A DNA stretch of 64,000 nt from Phycisphaeraceae bacterium (GCA_020639235.1 JACKHC010000001.1:930001-994000); one strand, 5' to 3'. Shown: positions 18,415 to 27,711, counted from the stretch's first letter. The notes: a model not told the origin generated them from the sequence alone. Made by a program: numbers and translations.

Positions 18415-19566
18415 TTATCGGCTCGGCTCGTAGCGCGCGATCGAGCCGTTCTTCGTCGCCGCGTAGAGATTCCCGTCCACGAAGTTGTCCACCACGAGTT
18501 TCGACACGCCGGGAATCTCCACGGTGTCAACGACATCGCCGCGGGTTATGTCGAGCACGGTCATCGTGCGCCCGTCCCAGACGAGCAGGCGTCCCGCGCG
18601 GACGCCCAGCGCGTTCCCGCGCACGCCCTGCGCCGTCCAGACACGCGACCCGTCGCTCGTGCGCAGGCACGCGAAGCCCTCGGACGGAATCTCGACGAAC
18701 AGGCGGTCGCCCAGGAGTTCGGCCTGGCCGCGGATCGGCTCGGCAGTCCGGACGCGCCACCGCTGCTCGCCCCCGTAGGCCCCGAACGCCCAGATCGATT
18801 GATCGAGCGACGCGCAGTACACCGTGTCCTCGTCCGCGACCGGACCGCCCGACATCGCGTCGTAGAGCGTGTTGCGCCCGAGAAGCCGCCCGGACAGACC
18901 GTCGAGCACGAAGAGTTCGCCCCGGTTGGTCACCACGGCGACCGCGGCGCCCACGGCGACCGGCGGGACCTCGACCGTGGACGCCCGGTTGTACCCGAAG
19001 CCCCAGCCCTTGAATCCGGCGCGCATGTTGTGACCGAGCACCTCGCCGCGCGACGTCCCGAACACCGCCATGTCGCCGACGATCGCGGGGCGCGTCCGGG
19101 CCAGCGCCGCCAGACGCTGGCGGTCCACGACCTCGCCGGTGCGCGGGTCGAGGAAATACATCACGGTGTCGGCGACGCTCCACACATTGCCGCGCCACAT
19201 GCCCGAGCCGTAGAACCGCGCGAGGGAGTCGCCCAGGTCGGTCGCCCAGCCCACCTGCCCGGTCCGGGCGTTGATGTAGGTAAGGATGTTCGAGGAGTCC
19301 ATCGCGAGCACTTCATCGCCGGTGACATCGAGATGCGCCAGTTCGTGGCGGTTGGCCACCTGCGCCACCGTCTTCCACACCGGGCGATACCCGATGATGG
19401 AATAGGGCTCGCGCGCCTCGGCACCGCCCGCTCCGCCCCCGCCGGACTGCGAGCCGCGTTGCCCGGATCCGCACCCCGCGATTGTGACGGAGCCCATGCC
19501 CACCAGGGCGCAGAGAGCGGCCGCGCGGGCGAACGAGAATGACAATGAACCGGGTCTGCGGGGCAT
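18415..19566 (-). CDS. PQQ-type beta-propeller lipoprotein (BamB-like)
   Basis: A 383-residue lipoprotein: signal to about residue 24 with a TIAGC lipobox, a Gly-rich linker (GSQSGGGGAGG), then repeated WD/PQQ-like blades such as NARTGQVGWATDLG, DPRTGEVVDRQRL, DGLSGRLLGRN and TSDGSRVWTAQG. It resembles BamB of the outer-membrane assembly machine, but no other Bam gene is nearby, so the role is only suggested. ATG 19566 has GAGG 8 bases upstream. It is divergent from ribE and just upstream of purH. Confidence 0.82.
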   Translation of the reverse strand: MPRRPGSLSFSFARAAALCALVGMGSVTIAGCGSGQRGSQSGGGGAGGAEAREPYSIIGYRPVWKTVAQVANRHELAHLDVTGDEVLAMDSSNILTYINARTGQVGWATDLGDSLARFYGSGMWRGNVWSVADTVMYFLDPRTGEVVDRQRLAALARTRPAIVGDMAVFGTSRGEVLGHNMRAGFKGWGFGYNRASTVEVPPVAVGAAVAVVTNRGELFVLDGLSGRLLGRNTLYDAMSGGPVADEDTVYCASLDQSIWAFGAYGGEQRWRVRTAEPIRGQAELLGDRLFVEIPSEGFACLRTSDGSRVWTAQGVRGNALGVRAGRLLVWDGRTMTVLDITRGDVVDTVEIPGVSKLVVDNFVDGNLYAATKNGSIARYEPSR

Positions 19567-19701
19567 GCGTCGCACCTCATGAACAGCGTGTGAGTCTGAC
19601 GCCCGAAGGCGGAGTCCGTGCCGACGACCGCTCCCGATCGCCGGGGCGGCATGGTAGCCGATCCCCGCTCGGCGCACCCCGACGCGGCTTCCCGGCGACA
19701 T

Positions 19702-19707
19702 TATGCT
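19702..19707 (+). promoter_or_regulatory. -10-like hexamer placed for leaderless ribE mRNA
   Basis: TATGCT ends 6 bases before the ribE ATG, and no ribosome site is present. Confidence 0.45.
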
Positions 19708-19713
19708 CTGTGC

Positions 19714-20361
19714 ATGTTCACCGGGCTCATCCAGGCCGTCGGTCGCATCACCTCGATCACTCCCACCGGCGATGGCGCTGCATGCGGGAGCGGGGGGGGC
19801 GGTGGAGGCGGAGGGGGGGCGCGCATCGAGATCGATCCGAGCGGCTGGTCGCACCGCCCGAATGTGGGCGACTCCATCGCCGTTTCCGGATGCTGCCTCA
19901 CGCTCGCCGGGCCCGTCACGGGCGCGGGCCGCTTCCTCTTTGATGCGGTCCGTGAGACGCTCGACCGGACGACGCTTGGATCGCTCGCACCGGGCCACCG
20001 GGTCAATCTCGAGCACGCGGTCCGCGCCGATACCTTGATGGGCGGGCACTTCGTGCAGGGGCATATCGAGGGGCTCGCCACCGTCGCAAGTGTCCAGCGG
20101 AAGGAAGCCGACTGGCGGGTCTCGTTCACCGCCCCAGATGAACTCATGGACGCGACGATTCCCAAGGGCTCCATCGCGATCGATGGCGTCTCGCTTACGG
20201 TGGCGCGCGTCGATCGCAACACCCTCGAGGTCGCGCTCATCCCCACCACCCTCGAACTCACAACGCTCGGGGACCTGCGGGAGGGCGATCGCGTCAACAT
20301 CGAGACCGACATGCTCGCCCGCGCCGCGGTGCACGCGCTCCGGCGCATCTCATCCGACTGA
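19714..20361 (+). CDS. ribE: Riboflavin synthase, alpha chain
   Basis: Dismutates two 6,7-dimethyl-8-ribityllumazines to riboflavin. The 215-residue protein carries the two lumazine-binding repeats. The first starts MFTGLIQAVGRI and includes GDSIAVSGCCLTL. The second includes GGHFVQGHIEGLA and DGVSLTVARVDRN. Between strands of the first barrel (about residues 24-36) is an unusual Gly-rich loop, GSGGGGGGGGGA, coded by G-runs of 8 and 7 bases; normal family members have a short turn there. ATG 19714 is the conserved start; an in-frame start at 19618 adds an unrelated extension. Confidence 0.95.
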   Translation: MFTGLIQAVGRITSITPTGDGAACGSGGGGGGGGGARIEIDPSGWSHRPNVGDSIAVSGCCLTLAGPVTGAGRFLFDAVRETLDRTTLGSLAPGHRVNLEHAVRADTLMGGHFVQGHIEGLATVASVQRKEADWRVSFTAPDELMDATIPKGSIAIDGVSLTVARVDRNTLEVALIPTTLELTTLGDLREGDRVNIETDMLARAAVHALRRISSD

Positions 20362-20382
20362 CATCGGAATCCGAGTCGCGGC

Positions 20383-20643
20383 CTAGGCGGCCATCCGCTG
20401 CGCTTCCTCTTCGCTCACCCGCCCGACCACCTCGGCATCGATCGGTTCCTCGTCGTCGTGGTCGGCGCGCATCGCCCGGAGGCGCTCGGCGTAGTGATGG
20501 CGGAGCGTGTCGCACTCCACCTTCAGATCGTGCAGGTCGCACACGTGGCCGACGCGGGAAGCCCAGACGCTCAGCACGCCGAGAATCGCCGCCGCCGCGA
20601 TCAGGCCGTTCACGATCAGCACACCGGTTGATGGGTAATCCAT
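20383..20643 (-). CDS. Small single-pass membrane protein, function unknown
   Basis: About 86 residues with one hydrophobic segment near the N-terminus (GVLIVNGLIAAAAILGVLSVWA) and a charged, probably coiled C-terminal half (LKVECDTLRHHYAERLRAM). An in-frame upstream ATG at 20685 would add 14 residues, but it overlaps the TATAAT box serving the opposite gene, so I prefer 20643. No family was recognised. It converges with ribE. Confidence 0.6.
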   Translation of the reverse strand: MDYPSTGVLIVNGLIAAAAILGVLSVWASRVGHVCDLHDLKVECDTLRHHYAERLRAMRADHDDEEPIDAEVVGRVSEEEAQRMAA

Positions 20644-20684
20644 GCTCCATTCGTCGGACCGATCGCCCGGCGCCTTAAGCCCCA

Positions 20685-20690
20685 TATAAT
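20685..20690 (+). promoter_or_regulatory. Consensus TATAAT box placed for leaderless mRNA
   Basis: A perfect TATAAT ends 6 bases before GTG 20697 and 9 before ATG 20700. There is no Shine-Dalgarno sequence. This is the strongest example of the leaderless arrangement in the window. Confidence 0.65.
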
Positions 20691-20696
20691 CGCCCC

Positions 20697-23102
20697 GTGA
20701 TGCCCTTCGTTCGAGGTCTGGCCCTGCTCGCCCTGTTCCTGTTCGCCCTTCCGGGCGCCGGGGCGCAGGAAACCGCCACGACCGCCTCTCCGGCGGCCCC
20801 GCAGGAAGTTTCGATCGGCATCGGCTTCAACGGCGTGTTCGGCGTCGGTGATACGGTCCGCCCCGGAGACTGGGCCGGGCTGCTGCTGGTCATCAACGAC
20901 TCCCACGATCAGCCGCGCAACCTGGCGGTGCGTGTCTCCATGCCCGACCCCGATGGCGACACCATCGAGCGCCAGCGCGTCATCGCCTCCACGCCCGGAC
21001 GCGACCAGAGCGTCTGGATGTATGTCCGCCTGCCCTTCTCATTCTCGAACAGTTCGCTGCTGACGGTGAGCGTGCACGAGGTCGTGGGCGAGTCCGCCGG
21101 CGCCCGCACGCAGATCGGGCGTACGCTCTCGTGGACCCGCATCCAGCCCCGTCAGGTCGTCCAGCCCGAGGACACCATGATCGGCGTTGTCGGGCGCGCC
21201 CAGCTCGCGCTGAGCGAGTACGAACTCGCCGACGGGCGATCCAGTTCCAACAGCAACATCAACCCGCGCACATCCAACGACACCATCCACATCGTTTCGG
21301 GCATCCAGCCCGCGTCCATGCCGGATCAATGGCTCGGGTTGCTCCCATTCGAGTCGGTCATCTGGACCGATCCGCCCCCCCGCGAACTGGGCGAGTCGCC
21401 CAACGACCCGCGCCCCTCCGCGCTTCGCAACTGGGTGCAGGGCGGCGGGCACCTCGTCATCATGCTGCCGGTGGTGGGCGATACCTGGTTCACGCAGACC
21501 AACCCCGTTTTCGACCTCTTGCCCGATGTCACGCCGAGGCGCGTCGAGAGCGTTTCCTACGAGGCGTACCGCCAGCTCCTCACCGATCGGCTGCCCGACG
21601 AGCGCGCCATGCCGCTCAACCAGGTCATCAATGTTTTCGAGTCCAATGCTGGCGCCTCGCCCGAGGACGCGATCCCGATCATCAACGGGCCGGACGGCAC
21701 CATCGTCGTCCGCAAACTGATCGGCACCGGGATGGTCACGCTGATCGGGCTCGACCTCTCCGACCGGCGCCTGATGAGCACCGATTTCGCGCCCGACGCC
21801 TTCTGGCACCGCATCCTCGCCAAGCGATTCGACATCCTGACCTCCGACGAGAAGAAGGACCTCAAGAACAGCTTCATCTCGGGCAGCACGCAGAACATCT
21901 ACACCGATGCCTACATCGAGCCCGGCATCCGCATGTCCGCCACCGCCGCCGCGGGCGTCCTGCTCGGGCTCGTGGTCTTCGCGCTGTACTGGATTCTCGC
22001 CGGGCCCGGCGGCTTCGGCCTGCTCAAACTCAAGGGCCTCCAGCGCCATTCGTGGCTCGCGTTCGTCGCGATGGTCGCGGTCTTCGCCGCGATCTCATGG
22101 CTCGGCTCGCGCGCGGCGCGCCCTACCAGCAGGCAGGCCCGCCATGTGACCTACCTCGATCATGTCTACGGCCAGGATGTCCAGCGCGCCCGCGTCTGGG
22201 CCACCATCATGCTCCCGACCTACGAGGACCAGCGCGTCGCCCTCACGCCGCCCGACACGCTCCCCGACCATCCCATGGCGCTCACGCCCTTCGCCGGGCC
22301 CGCGCGGACGCAATTGCTCTCGCAGTTCCCCGATGCGCGCGCCTATGTGATGGATGTGCGCCACCCCGAAGAGGTCGTCGTCCCCGCGCGCTCCACCAGC
22401 AAGACCTTCCAGTTCGACTGGATCGGCGTCGCCCGCGCCCGCGGGTGGGGCATGCCCACGCCCGACACCGACAACCCGCCGCGTTTCGAGGGCAATCAAC
22501 TCGTCGGCTCGCTCCGGCACGCCCTCCCCGCGCCGCTCACCAACATCCGCATCGTCGTGGTGCAGAAGCAACTCGAGGCCCGATGGCTCGACGCCGCCCG
22601 GCGCGAGAAGGCCATCAGCCCCATGCCCTTCGTCGCCAGCGCGTACGCGATCGCCGGCAACGCCGGGTGGGCGCCGGGCGATACGCTCAACCTCGCCGAT
22701 GTCCTGACCGGGGGCGCACGCTCCGCCACGGGCAACTCCGTCCAGTTCAATCTCGTCGGCGGCGTGGACTCTCCATCGCGCGTCGACTCGCAGTCTTCGG
22801 CGTTCCACTTCTCGGCGTCCTTCTACTCCATGCTCAATCAGCCCGACTTCCGCGACAACTCGTTCAACTCCACGCACAAGCGCTACCACCGCCGGCTCAC
22901 GCAGGCCCTGGACCTCTCCAAGTGGTTCACGCAGCCCTGCCTGATCGTGATCGGCGAGATCGACGATCAGCCCTCCCCCGTCCCCATCTACGCCGGATCG
23001 CCATCCTCCGCGCGTGAACTGCCCACCACCGGGCGCACCGTCGTACGCTGGGTCTACCCCCTCACGCCCAATCCACCCGTATTCTCCGAGATCAACCAGT
23101 AA
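20697..23102 (+). CDS. Large exported membrane protein partnered with an ABC ATPase
   Basis: About 801 residues: a signal peptide (~1-23), a periplasmic beta-rich domain to ~400, and two membrane helices (SATAAAGVLLGLVVFALYWIL near 412-432 and SWLAFVAMVAVFAAISWLGS soon after). A second large soluble domain carries HPEEVVVPARSTSKTFQFDW. The N-terminal half contains a GWVQGGGHLVIMLP-like segment (NWVQGGGHLVIML), as in DUF4350/GldG-type proteins of ABC gliding or transport loci. The stop codon overlaps the ATPase start (TAATG), so the two are coupled. The start may be GTG 20697 or ATG 20700; both are close to a TATAAT box. Confidence 0.75.
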   Translation: MMPFVRGLALLALFLFALPGAGAQETATTASPAAPQEVSIGIGFNGVFGVGDTVRPGDWAGLLLVINDSHDQPRNLAVRVSMPDPDGDTIERQRVIASTPGRDQSVWMYVRLPFSFSNSSLLTVSVHEVVGESAGARTQIGRTLSWTRIQPRQVVQPEDTMIGVVGRAQLALSEYELADGRSSSNSNINPRTSNDTIHIVSGIQPASMPDQWLGLLPFESVIWTDPPPRELGESPNDPRPSALRNWVQGGGHLVIMLPVVGDTWFTQTNPVFDLLPDVTPRRVESVSYEAYRQLLTDRLPDERAMPLNQVINVFESNAGASPEDAIPIINGPDGTIVVRKLIGTGMVTLIGLDLSDRRLMSTDFAPDAFWHRILAKRFDILTSDEKKDLKNSFISGSTQNIYTDAYIEPGIRMSATAAAGVLLGLVVFALYWILAGPGGFGLLKLKGLQRHSWLAFVAMVAVFAAISWLGSRAARPTSRQARHVTYLDHVYGQDVQRARVWATIMLPTYEDQRVALTPPDTLPDHPMALTPFAGPARTQLLSQFPDARAYVMDVRHPEEVVVPARSTSKTFQFDWIGVARARGWGMPTPDTDNPPRFEGNQLVGSLRHALPAPLTNIRIVVVQKQLEARWLDAARREKAISPMPFVASAYAIAGNAGWAPGDTLNLADVLTGGARSATGNSVQFNLVGGVDSPSRVDSQSSAFHFSASFYSMLNQPDFRDNSFNSTHKRYHRRLTQALDLSKWFTQPCLIVIGEIDDQPSPVPIYAGSPSSARELPTTGRTVVRWVYPLTPNPPVFSEINQ

Positions 23103-24076
23103 TGCCCATCATCGAGACCATCAATCTCTGCAAGGAATACGGCGACCTCGTCGCGCTCAACAACCTCAACCTCTCCATCGAGGCGGGCGACTGCTTCGGC
23201 TTCATCGGGCCCAACGGCGCGGGCAAGACCACCACGATCAAGATCCTCGCGACGCTCCTCAAGCCCACGCGCGGCCAGGCGATGGTCGATGGGCTCACCG
23301 TCGGCTACCAGAACCGGCAGATCCGCCCCATCATTGGCTATGTCCCCGACTTCATGGGTTCGTACGAGGACATGGTCGTCACCGAGTACCTTGAGTTCTT
23401 CGCCGCGTGCTACGCCATCCACGGCTCCAACCGCAAGCGCGTCGTCAACGATGTCCTCGAACTCACCGACCTCTCCTACAAGGCCACCGCCGAGGTCAAC
23501 TCGCTCTCGCGCGGCATGCAGCAGCGGCTCTCCGTCGCGCGCGTGCTGCTGCATGATCCGAAAGTGCTGCTGCTCGACGAGCCCGCGTCGGGCCTCGACC
23601 CCCGCGCCCGTATCGAGATGCGCGAACTGCTCAAAGAGCTCAAGCGCATGGGCAAGACCATCATCATCTCCAGCCACATCCTGCATGAGCTGGCCGAGTT
23701 GTGCAATGTAGTGGGCATCATCGAGCGCGGGCAGTTGCTCTATTCGGGGCGCGTGCGCGACATCCTCGCCAAGGCGCGCGTCGAGCAGTCGGTGCTCGTC
23801 GCCGTGTCGGACCGCACCGAGGAGGCGGCCAAACTCATCCACCAGATGCCCGGCGTGAAGCGCATCGCGCTGACCGACGAGGACGACCCCACGAGCCGCA
23901 CCAACGGCGCGCGCCGCCCGGTCCTGCAGGTGACGATGGACGAGGGCGGCGCCACCGACCCGAGCGACATCCCCAGCCGACTCATCAACGCCGGCTTCCG
24001 CATCGTCCGGTTCACCGAAGAGCCCGTGAACCTCGAGACCGCTTTCATGCGGCTGACGCAGGGGCTGGTGCAATAG
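23102..24076 (+). CDS. ABC transporter ATP-binding protein
   Basis: A 324-residue cytosolic ATPase of the CcmA/DrrA/GldA export class. Walker A is GPNGAGKTTTIK (about residues 38-49). The signature is SLSRGMQQRLSVAR, Walker B is VLLLDEPASGLDP, and the switch His is in IIISSHILHEL. The C-terminal ~90 residues form the accessory domain usual in this class. Its start overlaps the stop of the preceding large membrane protein. No recognisable ABC permease is adjacent, so the membrane partner is either that 801-residue protein or a permease elsewhere. Confidence 0.92.
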   Translation: MPIIETINLCKEYGDLVALNNLNLSIEAGDCFGFIGPNGAGKTTTIKILATLLKPTRGQAMVDGLTVGYQNRQIRPIIGYVPDFMGSYEDMVVTEYLEFFAACYAIHGSNRKRVVNDVLELTDLSYKATAEVNSLSRGMQQRLSVARVLLHDPKVLLLDEPASGLDPRARIEMRELLKELKRMGKTIIISSHILHELAELCNVVGIIERGQLLYSGRVRDILAKARVEQSVLVAVSDRTEEAAKLIHQMPGVKRIALTDEDDPTSRTNGARRPVLQVTMDEGGATDPSDIPSRLINAGFRIVRFTEEPVNLETAFMRLTQGLVQ

Positions 24077-24082
24077 CTGCTC

Positions 24083-24133
24083 CCTCCCCCGCCGCCGGCG
24101 GGGGAGGTGTCACACGGAGTGTGACGGAGGGGG
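24083..24133 (+). repeat. Intergenic double-hairpin repeat, copy 1
   Basis: Hairpin one at 24083-24107 has an 11-bp stem (CCTCCCCCGCC / GGCGGGGGAGG) and a 3-base loop. Hairpin two at 24109-24125 is GTCACAC-GGA-GTGTGAC. A GGAGGGGG tail follows. The same element occurs inverted at 36608-36658. The 24077-24276 gap otherwise holds only a possible TACCAT box near 24222-24227. Confidence 0.85.
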
Positions 24134-24276
24134 TTGATTTGATCCCCTCCCGCTTGCGGGACGGATTGGGGAGCGGCTGTCTACTCACAGTTAATCTCGG
24201 CAACATCCGCCCGCCCTCCCGGTACCATGCGCTGCATCGCTCGTAATCACCCATGGAACACCGGAGGAACCCCCCC

Positions 24277-26442
24277 GTGAGCATCCCGTTCCGCTACGCA
24301 CTGCCGATCGCCGCGATCTCCGCGATCACCGCCGCAACGTTCGCGTCCGACCTCGATTACCCCCAGACGCGTAAGGTCGACCGCATCGATGTGTACCACG
24401 GCACGCAGGTCTCCGATCCCTACCAGTGGCTCGAGACCGATGTCCGCGAGTCCACCGAAGTGAAGGAGTGGGTGGACGCGGAGAACGCCGTCACCTTCTC
24501 GTACCTCGAGTCCATCGGCGAGCGCAACGAGATCAAGGACCGCCTCACCGACCTCTGGAACTACGAGCGTTTCTCCTCGCCATTCAAGGTCGCGGGCACG
24601 TATTACTACTACCGCAACGACGGACTGCAGAATCAGTCCGTGCTCTACGCCGTCGACACGCTCGACGGCGAGCCGCGCGTCGTGATCGATCCCAACGCGT
24701 GGAAGGCCGACGGCACCGCGGCGCTTTCCGGCCTCTCCTTCTCCGAGGACGGGCGTTACCTCGCCTACGCCAAGGCCGTCTCCGGCTCCGACTGGACCGA
24801 GTGGTTCATCAAGGACCTCCGCACGGGCAACGACACCACCGACCACATCGAGTGGACCAAGTTCGGCGGCCTCACATGGACGCACGACAACCGCGGCTTC
24901 TTCTACTCCCGCTTCCCCGCGGTTCCGAAGGAAGAACTGTTCACCTCGACGAATCTCAACAACAAGGTCTACTACCATCGTCTGGGAACGGATCAGTCCG
25001 AGGATGTGCTGGTCTTCGAGCGCCCCGATCATCCCGAGTGGGGCTTCGGGTCGAGCGTCACCGAGGACGGGCGCTACCTTGTGATCTCGGTGTACAAGGG
25101 CACCGACAGCCGCAACATGCTCTTCGTGAAGGACCTCGACGAGCCCTACGGCCTGCCCATCACCGTCATCGACAACTTCGATCACGAGTGGGGCGTGATC
25201 GGCAACGACGGCACCACCTTCTACTTCCAGACCACGCTCCACGCGCCCAACCGGCGCGTCGTGTCGATGGATATCACCAAGGGCCCCGCCTCCGTGCGCC
25301 AGGTCATCGCCGAAGCCCCCGAGGCGCTCCAGGGCGTCGGGCTCACGGGCAACATGTTCGTCGCGTCCTACCTCAAGGACGCCGTCTCGTATGTCCGCAT
25401 GTTCCGGACCGACGGCACGCACGTCCGCGATGTCGAGTTCCCCGGGCTCGGCTCGGGAGGCGGCTTCGGCGGCAAGCGCTCCGACACCGAGACCTTCTAC
25501 TCGTTCTCTTCCTACAACACGCCGCCCTCCATCTACCGCTACGACATGATCACCGGCGAGAGCACGCTCTTCCGGCGCGCCGCGGTTGATTTCAAGGCCG
25601 ATGATTACACCGTCGAGCAGGTCTTCTACGAGAGCAAGGACGGCACGCGCGTCCCCATGTTCCTCGCCCACAAGAAGGGGCTCAAGAAGTCGCCCAACAC
25701 GCCCACCATGCTCTACGGGTACGGCGGGTTCGATATCCCCATCACCCCCGGGTTCTCTCCCGCCATCGCGGCGTGGATGGAGATGGGGGGCGTCTGGGCC
25801 GTCGCCAACATCCGCGGCGGCGGCGAATACGGCGAGTCGTGGCACAAGGCCGGCATCAAGACCAAGAAGCAGAATGTCTTCGATGACTTCATCGGCGCCG
25901 CCGAGTGGCTCATCGACAACGGGTACACCTCCACGCCCAAGCTCGCGATCCACGGGCGCTCCAACGGCGGGCTGCTCGTCGGCGCGGTCATGACGCAGCG
26001 CCCCGACCTCTTCGGGGCGGCGTTCCCCGGCGTGGGCGTGATGGACATGCTCAAGTTCCACACATGGACCGCCGGGCGCTACTGGGTCGATGACTACGGC
26101 AACGCCGAGCTCGACAAGGCCGAGTTCGAGGCGCTCAACGCCTACTCGCCCTACCACCAACTGGTCCGCCAGGCGGGCAAGGGCATCCATTATCCGGCCA
26201 CGATGGTGACGACCGCCGACACCGACGATCGTGTGGTGCCCGGGCACTCCTTCAAGTTCGCCGCGGCCCTGCAGGAGTCGCAGGCGGGCGATGCGCCGGT
26301 GCTCATCCGCATCGAGACCAGCGCGGGCCACGGCGGCGGCAAACCCACCGCCAAGCAGATCGAGGAGTGGGCCGACATGTTCGCCTTCGCGGTCAAGAAT
26401 CTGAAGATCAATCTCACCGGCGACTGGCCCGGCAAGCAGTAA
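24277..26442 (+). CDS. Secreted prolyl oligopeptidase (S9A family)
   Basis: A serine peptidase that cleaves short peptides after proline. About 721 residues: a signal peptide (SIPFRYALPIAAISAITAATFA), the N-terminal cap (DPYQWLE, a family hallmark), a seven-bladed propeller, then the alpha/beta-hydrolase domain. The triad is visible: Ser in GRSNGG (~562), Asp in TADTDDRVVPGHSFK (~650) and His in SAGHGGGKP (~684). The signal points to the periplasm or outside, where peptides would be a carbon source. I chose GTG 24277 because GGAGGA at 24263-24268 is 8 bases before it; the ATG at 24253 lies upstream of this site. Confidence 0.94.
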   Translation: MSIPFRYALPIAAISAITAATFASDLDYPQTRKVDRIDVYHGTQVSDPYQWLETDVRESTEVKEWVDAENAVTFSYLESIGERNEIKDRLTDLWNYERFSSPFKVAGTYYYYRNDGLQNQSVLYAVDTLDGEPRVVIDPNAWKADGTAALSGLSFSEDGRYLAYAKAVSGSDWTEWFIKDLRTGNDTTDHIEWTKFGGLTWTHDNRGFFYSRFPAVPKEELFTSTNLNNKVYYHRLGTDQSEDVLVFERPDHPEWGFGSSVTEDGRYLVISVYKGTDSRNMLFVKDLDEPYGLPITVIDNFDHEWGVIGNDGTTFYFQTTLHAPNRRVVSMDITKGPASVRQVIAEAPEALQGVGLTGNMFVASYLKDAVSYVRMFRTDGTHVRDVEFPGLGSGGGFGGKRSDTETFYSFSSYNTPPSIYRYDMITGESTLFRRAAVDFKADDYTVEQVFYESKDGTRVPMFLAHKKGLKKSPNTPTMLYGYGGFDIPITPGFSPAIAAWMEMGGVWAVANIRGGGEYGESWHKAGIKTKKQNVFDDFIGAAEWLIDNGYTSTPKLAIHGRSNGGLLVGAVMTQRPDLFGAAFPGVGVMDMLKFHTWTAGRYWVDDYGNAELDKAEFEALNAYSPYHQLVRQAGKGIHYPATMVTTADTDDRVVPGHSFKFAAALQESQAGDAPVLIRIETSAGHGGGKPTAKQIEEWADMFAFAVKNLKINLTGDWPGKQ

Positions 26443-26466
26443 GAAGTTCGAGTTCGCAGATTTCAA

Positions 26467-26496
26467 GGCCGCGGGCGTTCAACCCGCGGCCTTTCT
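26467..26496 (+). terminator. Intrinsic terminator after the prolyl oligopeptidase gene
   Basis: A perfect 9-bp stem (GGCCGCGGG / CCCGCGGCC) with a 7-base loop is followed by TTTCT, 24 bases after the stop codon. Confidence 0.85.
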
Positions 26497-26515
26497 CATG
26501 CGCCATAGCGTGCGG

Positions 26516-26521
26516 TATCGT
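26516..26521 (+). promoter_or_regulatory. -10-like hexamer placed for leaderless mRNA
   Basis: GG-TATCGT ends 8 bases before GTG 26530. There is no ribosome site, and the preceding gene ends in a terminator. Confidence 0.4.
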
Positions 26522-26529
26522 GCGCCACT

Positions 26530-27711
26530 GTGACCACCGTCATCCTCGCGGCACTCGGCGCTTCGTTTCTCATCGCCCTGATCGGGACGGCGCTGGCGCG
26601 CATCCTCTCGGTGCGACTCGGATTCATGGACACGCCCGGCACGGCCGGACATCTCAAGGCCTCGACGGGCAGGGTCCCCAACACGGGGGGCATCGCGATC
26701 TTCGCGGCCATCGCGCTGCCGCTTCTCTTTGCAATTGTCGTCGCGCGTCTCCCCGATCACACGGGCATCGCCAAGATGTTCCCCGCGGTCGTGCCCCATC
26801 TCGAGGGGATCCGGTCGGTCACGACGCTCGCGATCGCGCTGCTGGGCGCGATGGGCGTCCTCCATGTCATGGGGCTCATCGACGATCGGCGCGCGCTCAA
26901 GGCCGGTCCCAAGCTGCTCGTGATGTGCATCGTTTGCGCTGTTTTTGCAGCGATCTTCAACGAACTGCGCCTGCTGCGCATCGTTGACACATGGACGGGG
27001 GTGCCGGGCGGCTCGTACATCCTGACGGTCCTGTGGTTCGTCGTCGTCACCAACGCGATGAACTTCATGGACAACATGGACGGTCTGTGCGCCGGCGTCG
27101 CGTCGGTGTGCGCGCTGTGCTTCATGATCGGCGCATGGATGAACGAGCAATGGTTCATCGCCACGGCCCTGGCGCTGCTGCTGGGCGCATGCCTCGGGTT
27201 TCTCGTGTTCAACATCCCGTTCCCGGGCGCGCGCCGGGCGTCGATCTACATGGGCGACTGCGGCTCGCTCGTCATCGGGTTCCTGCTCGCGTTCCTGACC
27301 GTCAAGACGACCTACATCCCGGAGTCAGCGACAGGCGATGCCGGTGCGCATGTCGGCGGGGGATTGGAGGGAGCGGGGGGGTGGTACGCGGCGTTGATGC
27401 CGATCGTGGTGCTCGCGGTGCCGCTTTACGACTTTGCGAGCGTGACACTGATTCGTGTGCTCCAGGGCAAGAGCCCGTTCAAGGGCGATCAGCAGCACTT
27501 CTCGCACCGATTGCGCGCACGGGGGCTGACGCCGTTCCAGGTGTTGTGTGTGCTGTGCGCGTGCGCCGCGATCACGGGTGTGGGCGGGTTGATGCTGCGG
27601 TCGTTGCATGACTGGGCGGCGGCGCTGGTGGGTGTGCAGACGCTTCTGGTGCTGGGCGTGATCGCCGCGCTGGAGTACCTGGTGCCGGGCCAGCGGGACG
27701 AACCGCTATGA
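26530..27711 (+). CDS. WecA/MraY-type polyprenyl-phosphate sugar-1-phosphate transferase
   Basis: A polytopic membrane enzyme (393 residues, ~11 hydrophobic segments) that would move a sugar-1-phosphate from a UDP-sugar onto undecaprenyl phosphate. Family landmarks are GHLKASTGRVPNTGGIAIF at the first loop, GLIDDRRAL (Asp pair), NAMNFMDNMDGLCAG, IYMGDCGSLVIGF, and a QQHFSHRLRARG His loop. These fit WecA/TagO more than MraY. A Gly-rich loop (GDAGAHVGGGLEGAGG) is inserted before a late helix. The start is GTG. The stop overlaps the next gene (ATGA), linking it to surface polysaccharide assembly. Confidence 0.88.
   Translation: MTTVILAALGASFLIALIGTALARILSVRLGFMDTPGTAGHLKASTGRVPNTGGIAIFAAIALPLLFAIVVARLPDHTGIAKMFPAVVPHLEGIRSVTTLAIALLGAMGVLHVMGLIDDRRALKAGPKLLVMCIVCAVFAAIFNELRLLRIVDTWTGVPGGSYILTVLWFVVVTNAMNFMDNMDGLCAGVASVCALCFMIGAWMNEQWFIATALALLLGACLGFLVFNIPFPGARRASIYMGDCGSLVIGFLLAFLTVKTTYIPESATGDAGAHVGGGLEGAGGWYAALMPIVVLAVPLYDFASVTLIRVLQGKSPFKGDQQHFSHRLRARGLTPFQVLCVLCACAAITGVGGLMLRSLHDWAAALVGVQTLLVLGVIAALEYLVPGQRDEPL

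Noticed and set aside
21039..22049. Long minus-strand frame inside the 801-residue membrane protein gene
   Set aside because: Antisense shadow rich in Glu/Asp/Val/Gly/His, with no family features.
24247..26466. 739-codon frame antisense to the prolyl oligopeptidase gene
   Set aside because: The opposite strand has a full catalytic triad and signal peptide. The antisense product is low-complexity.
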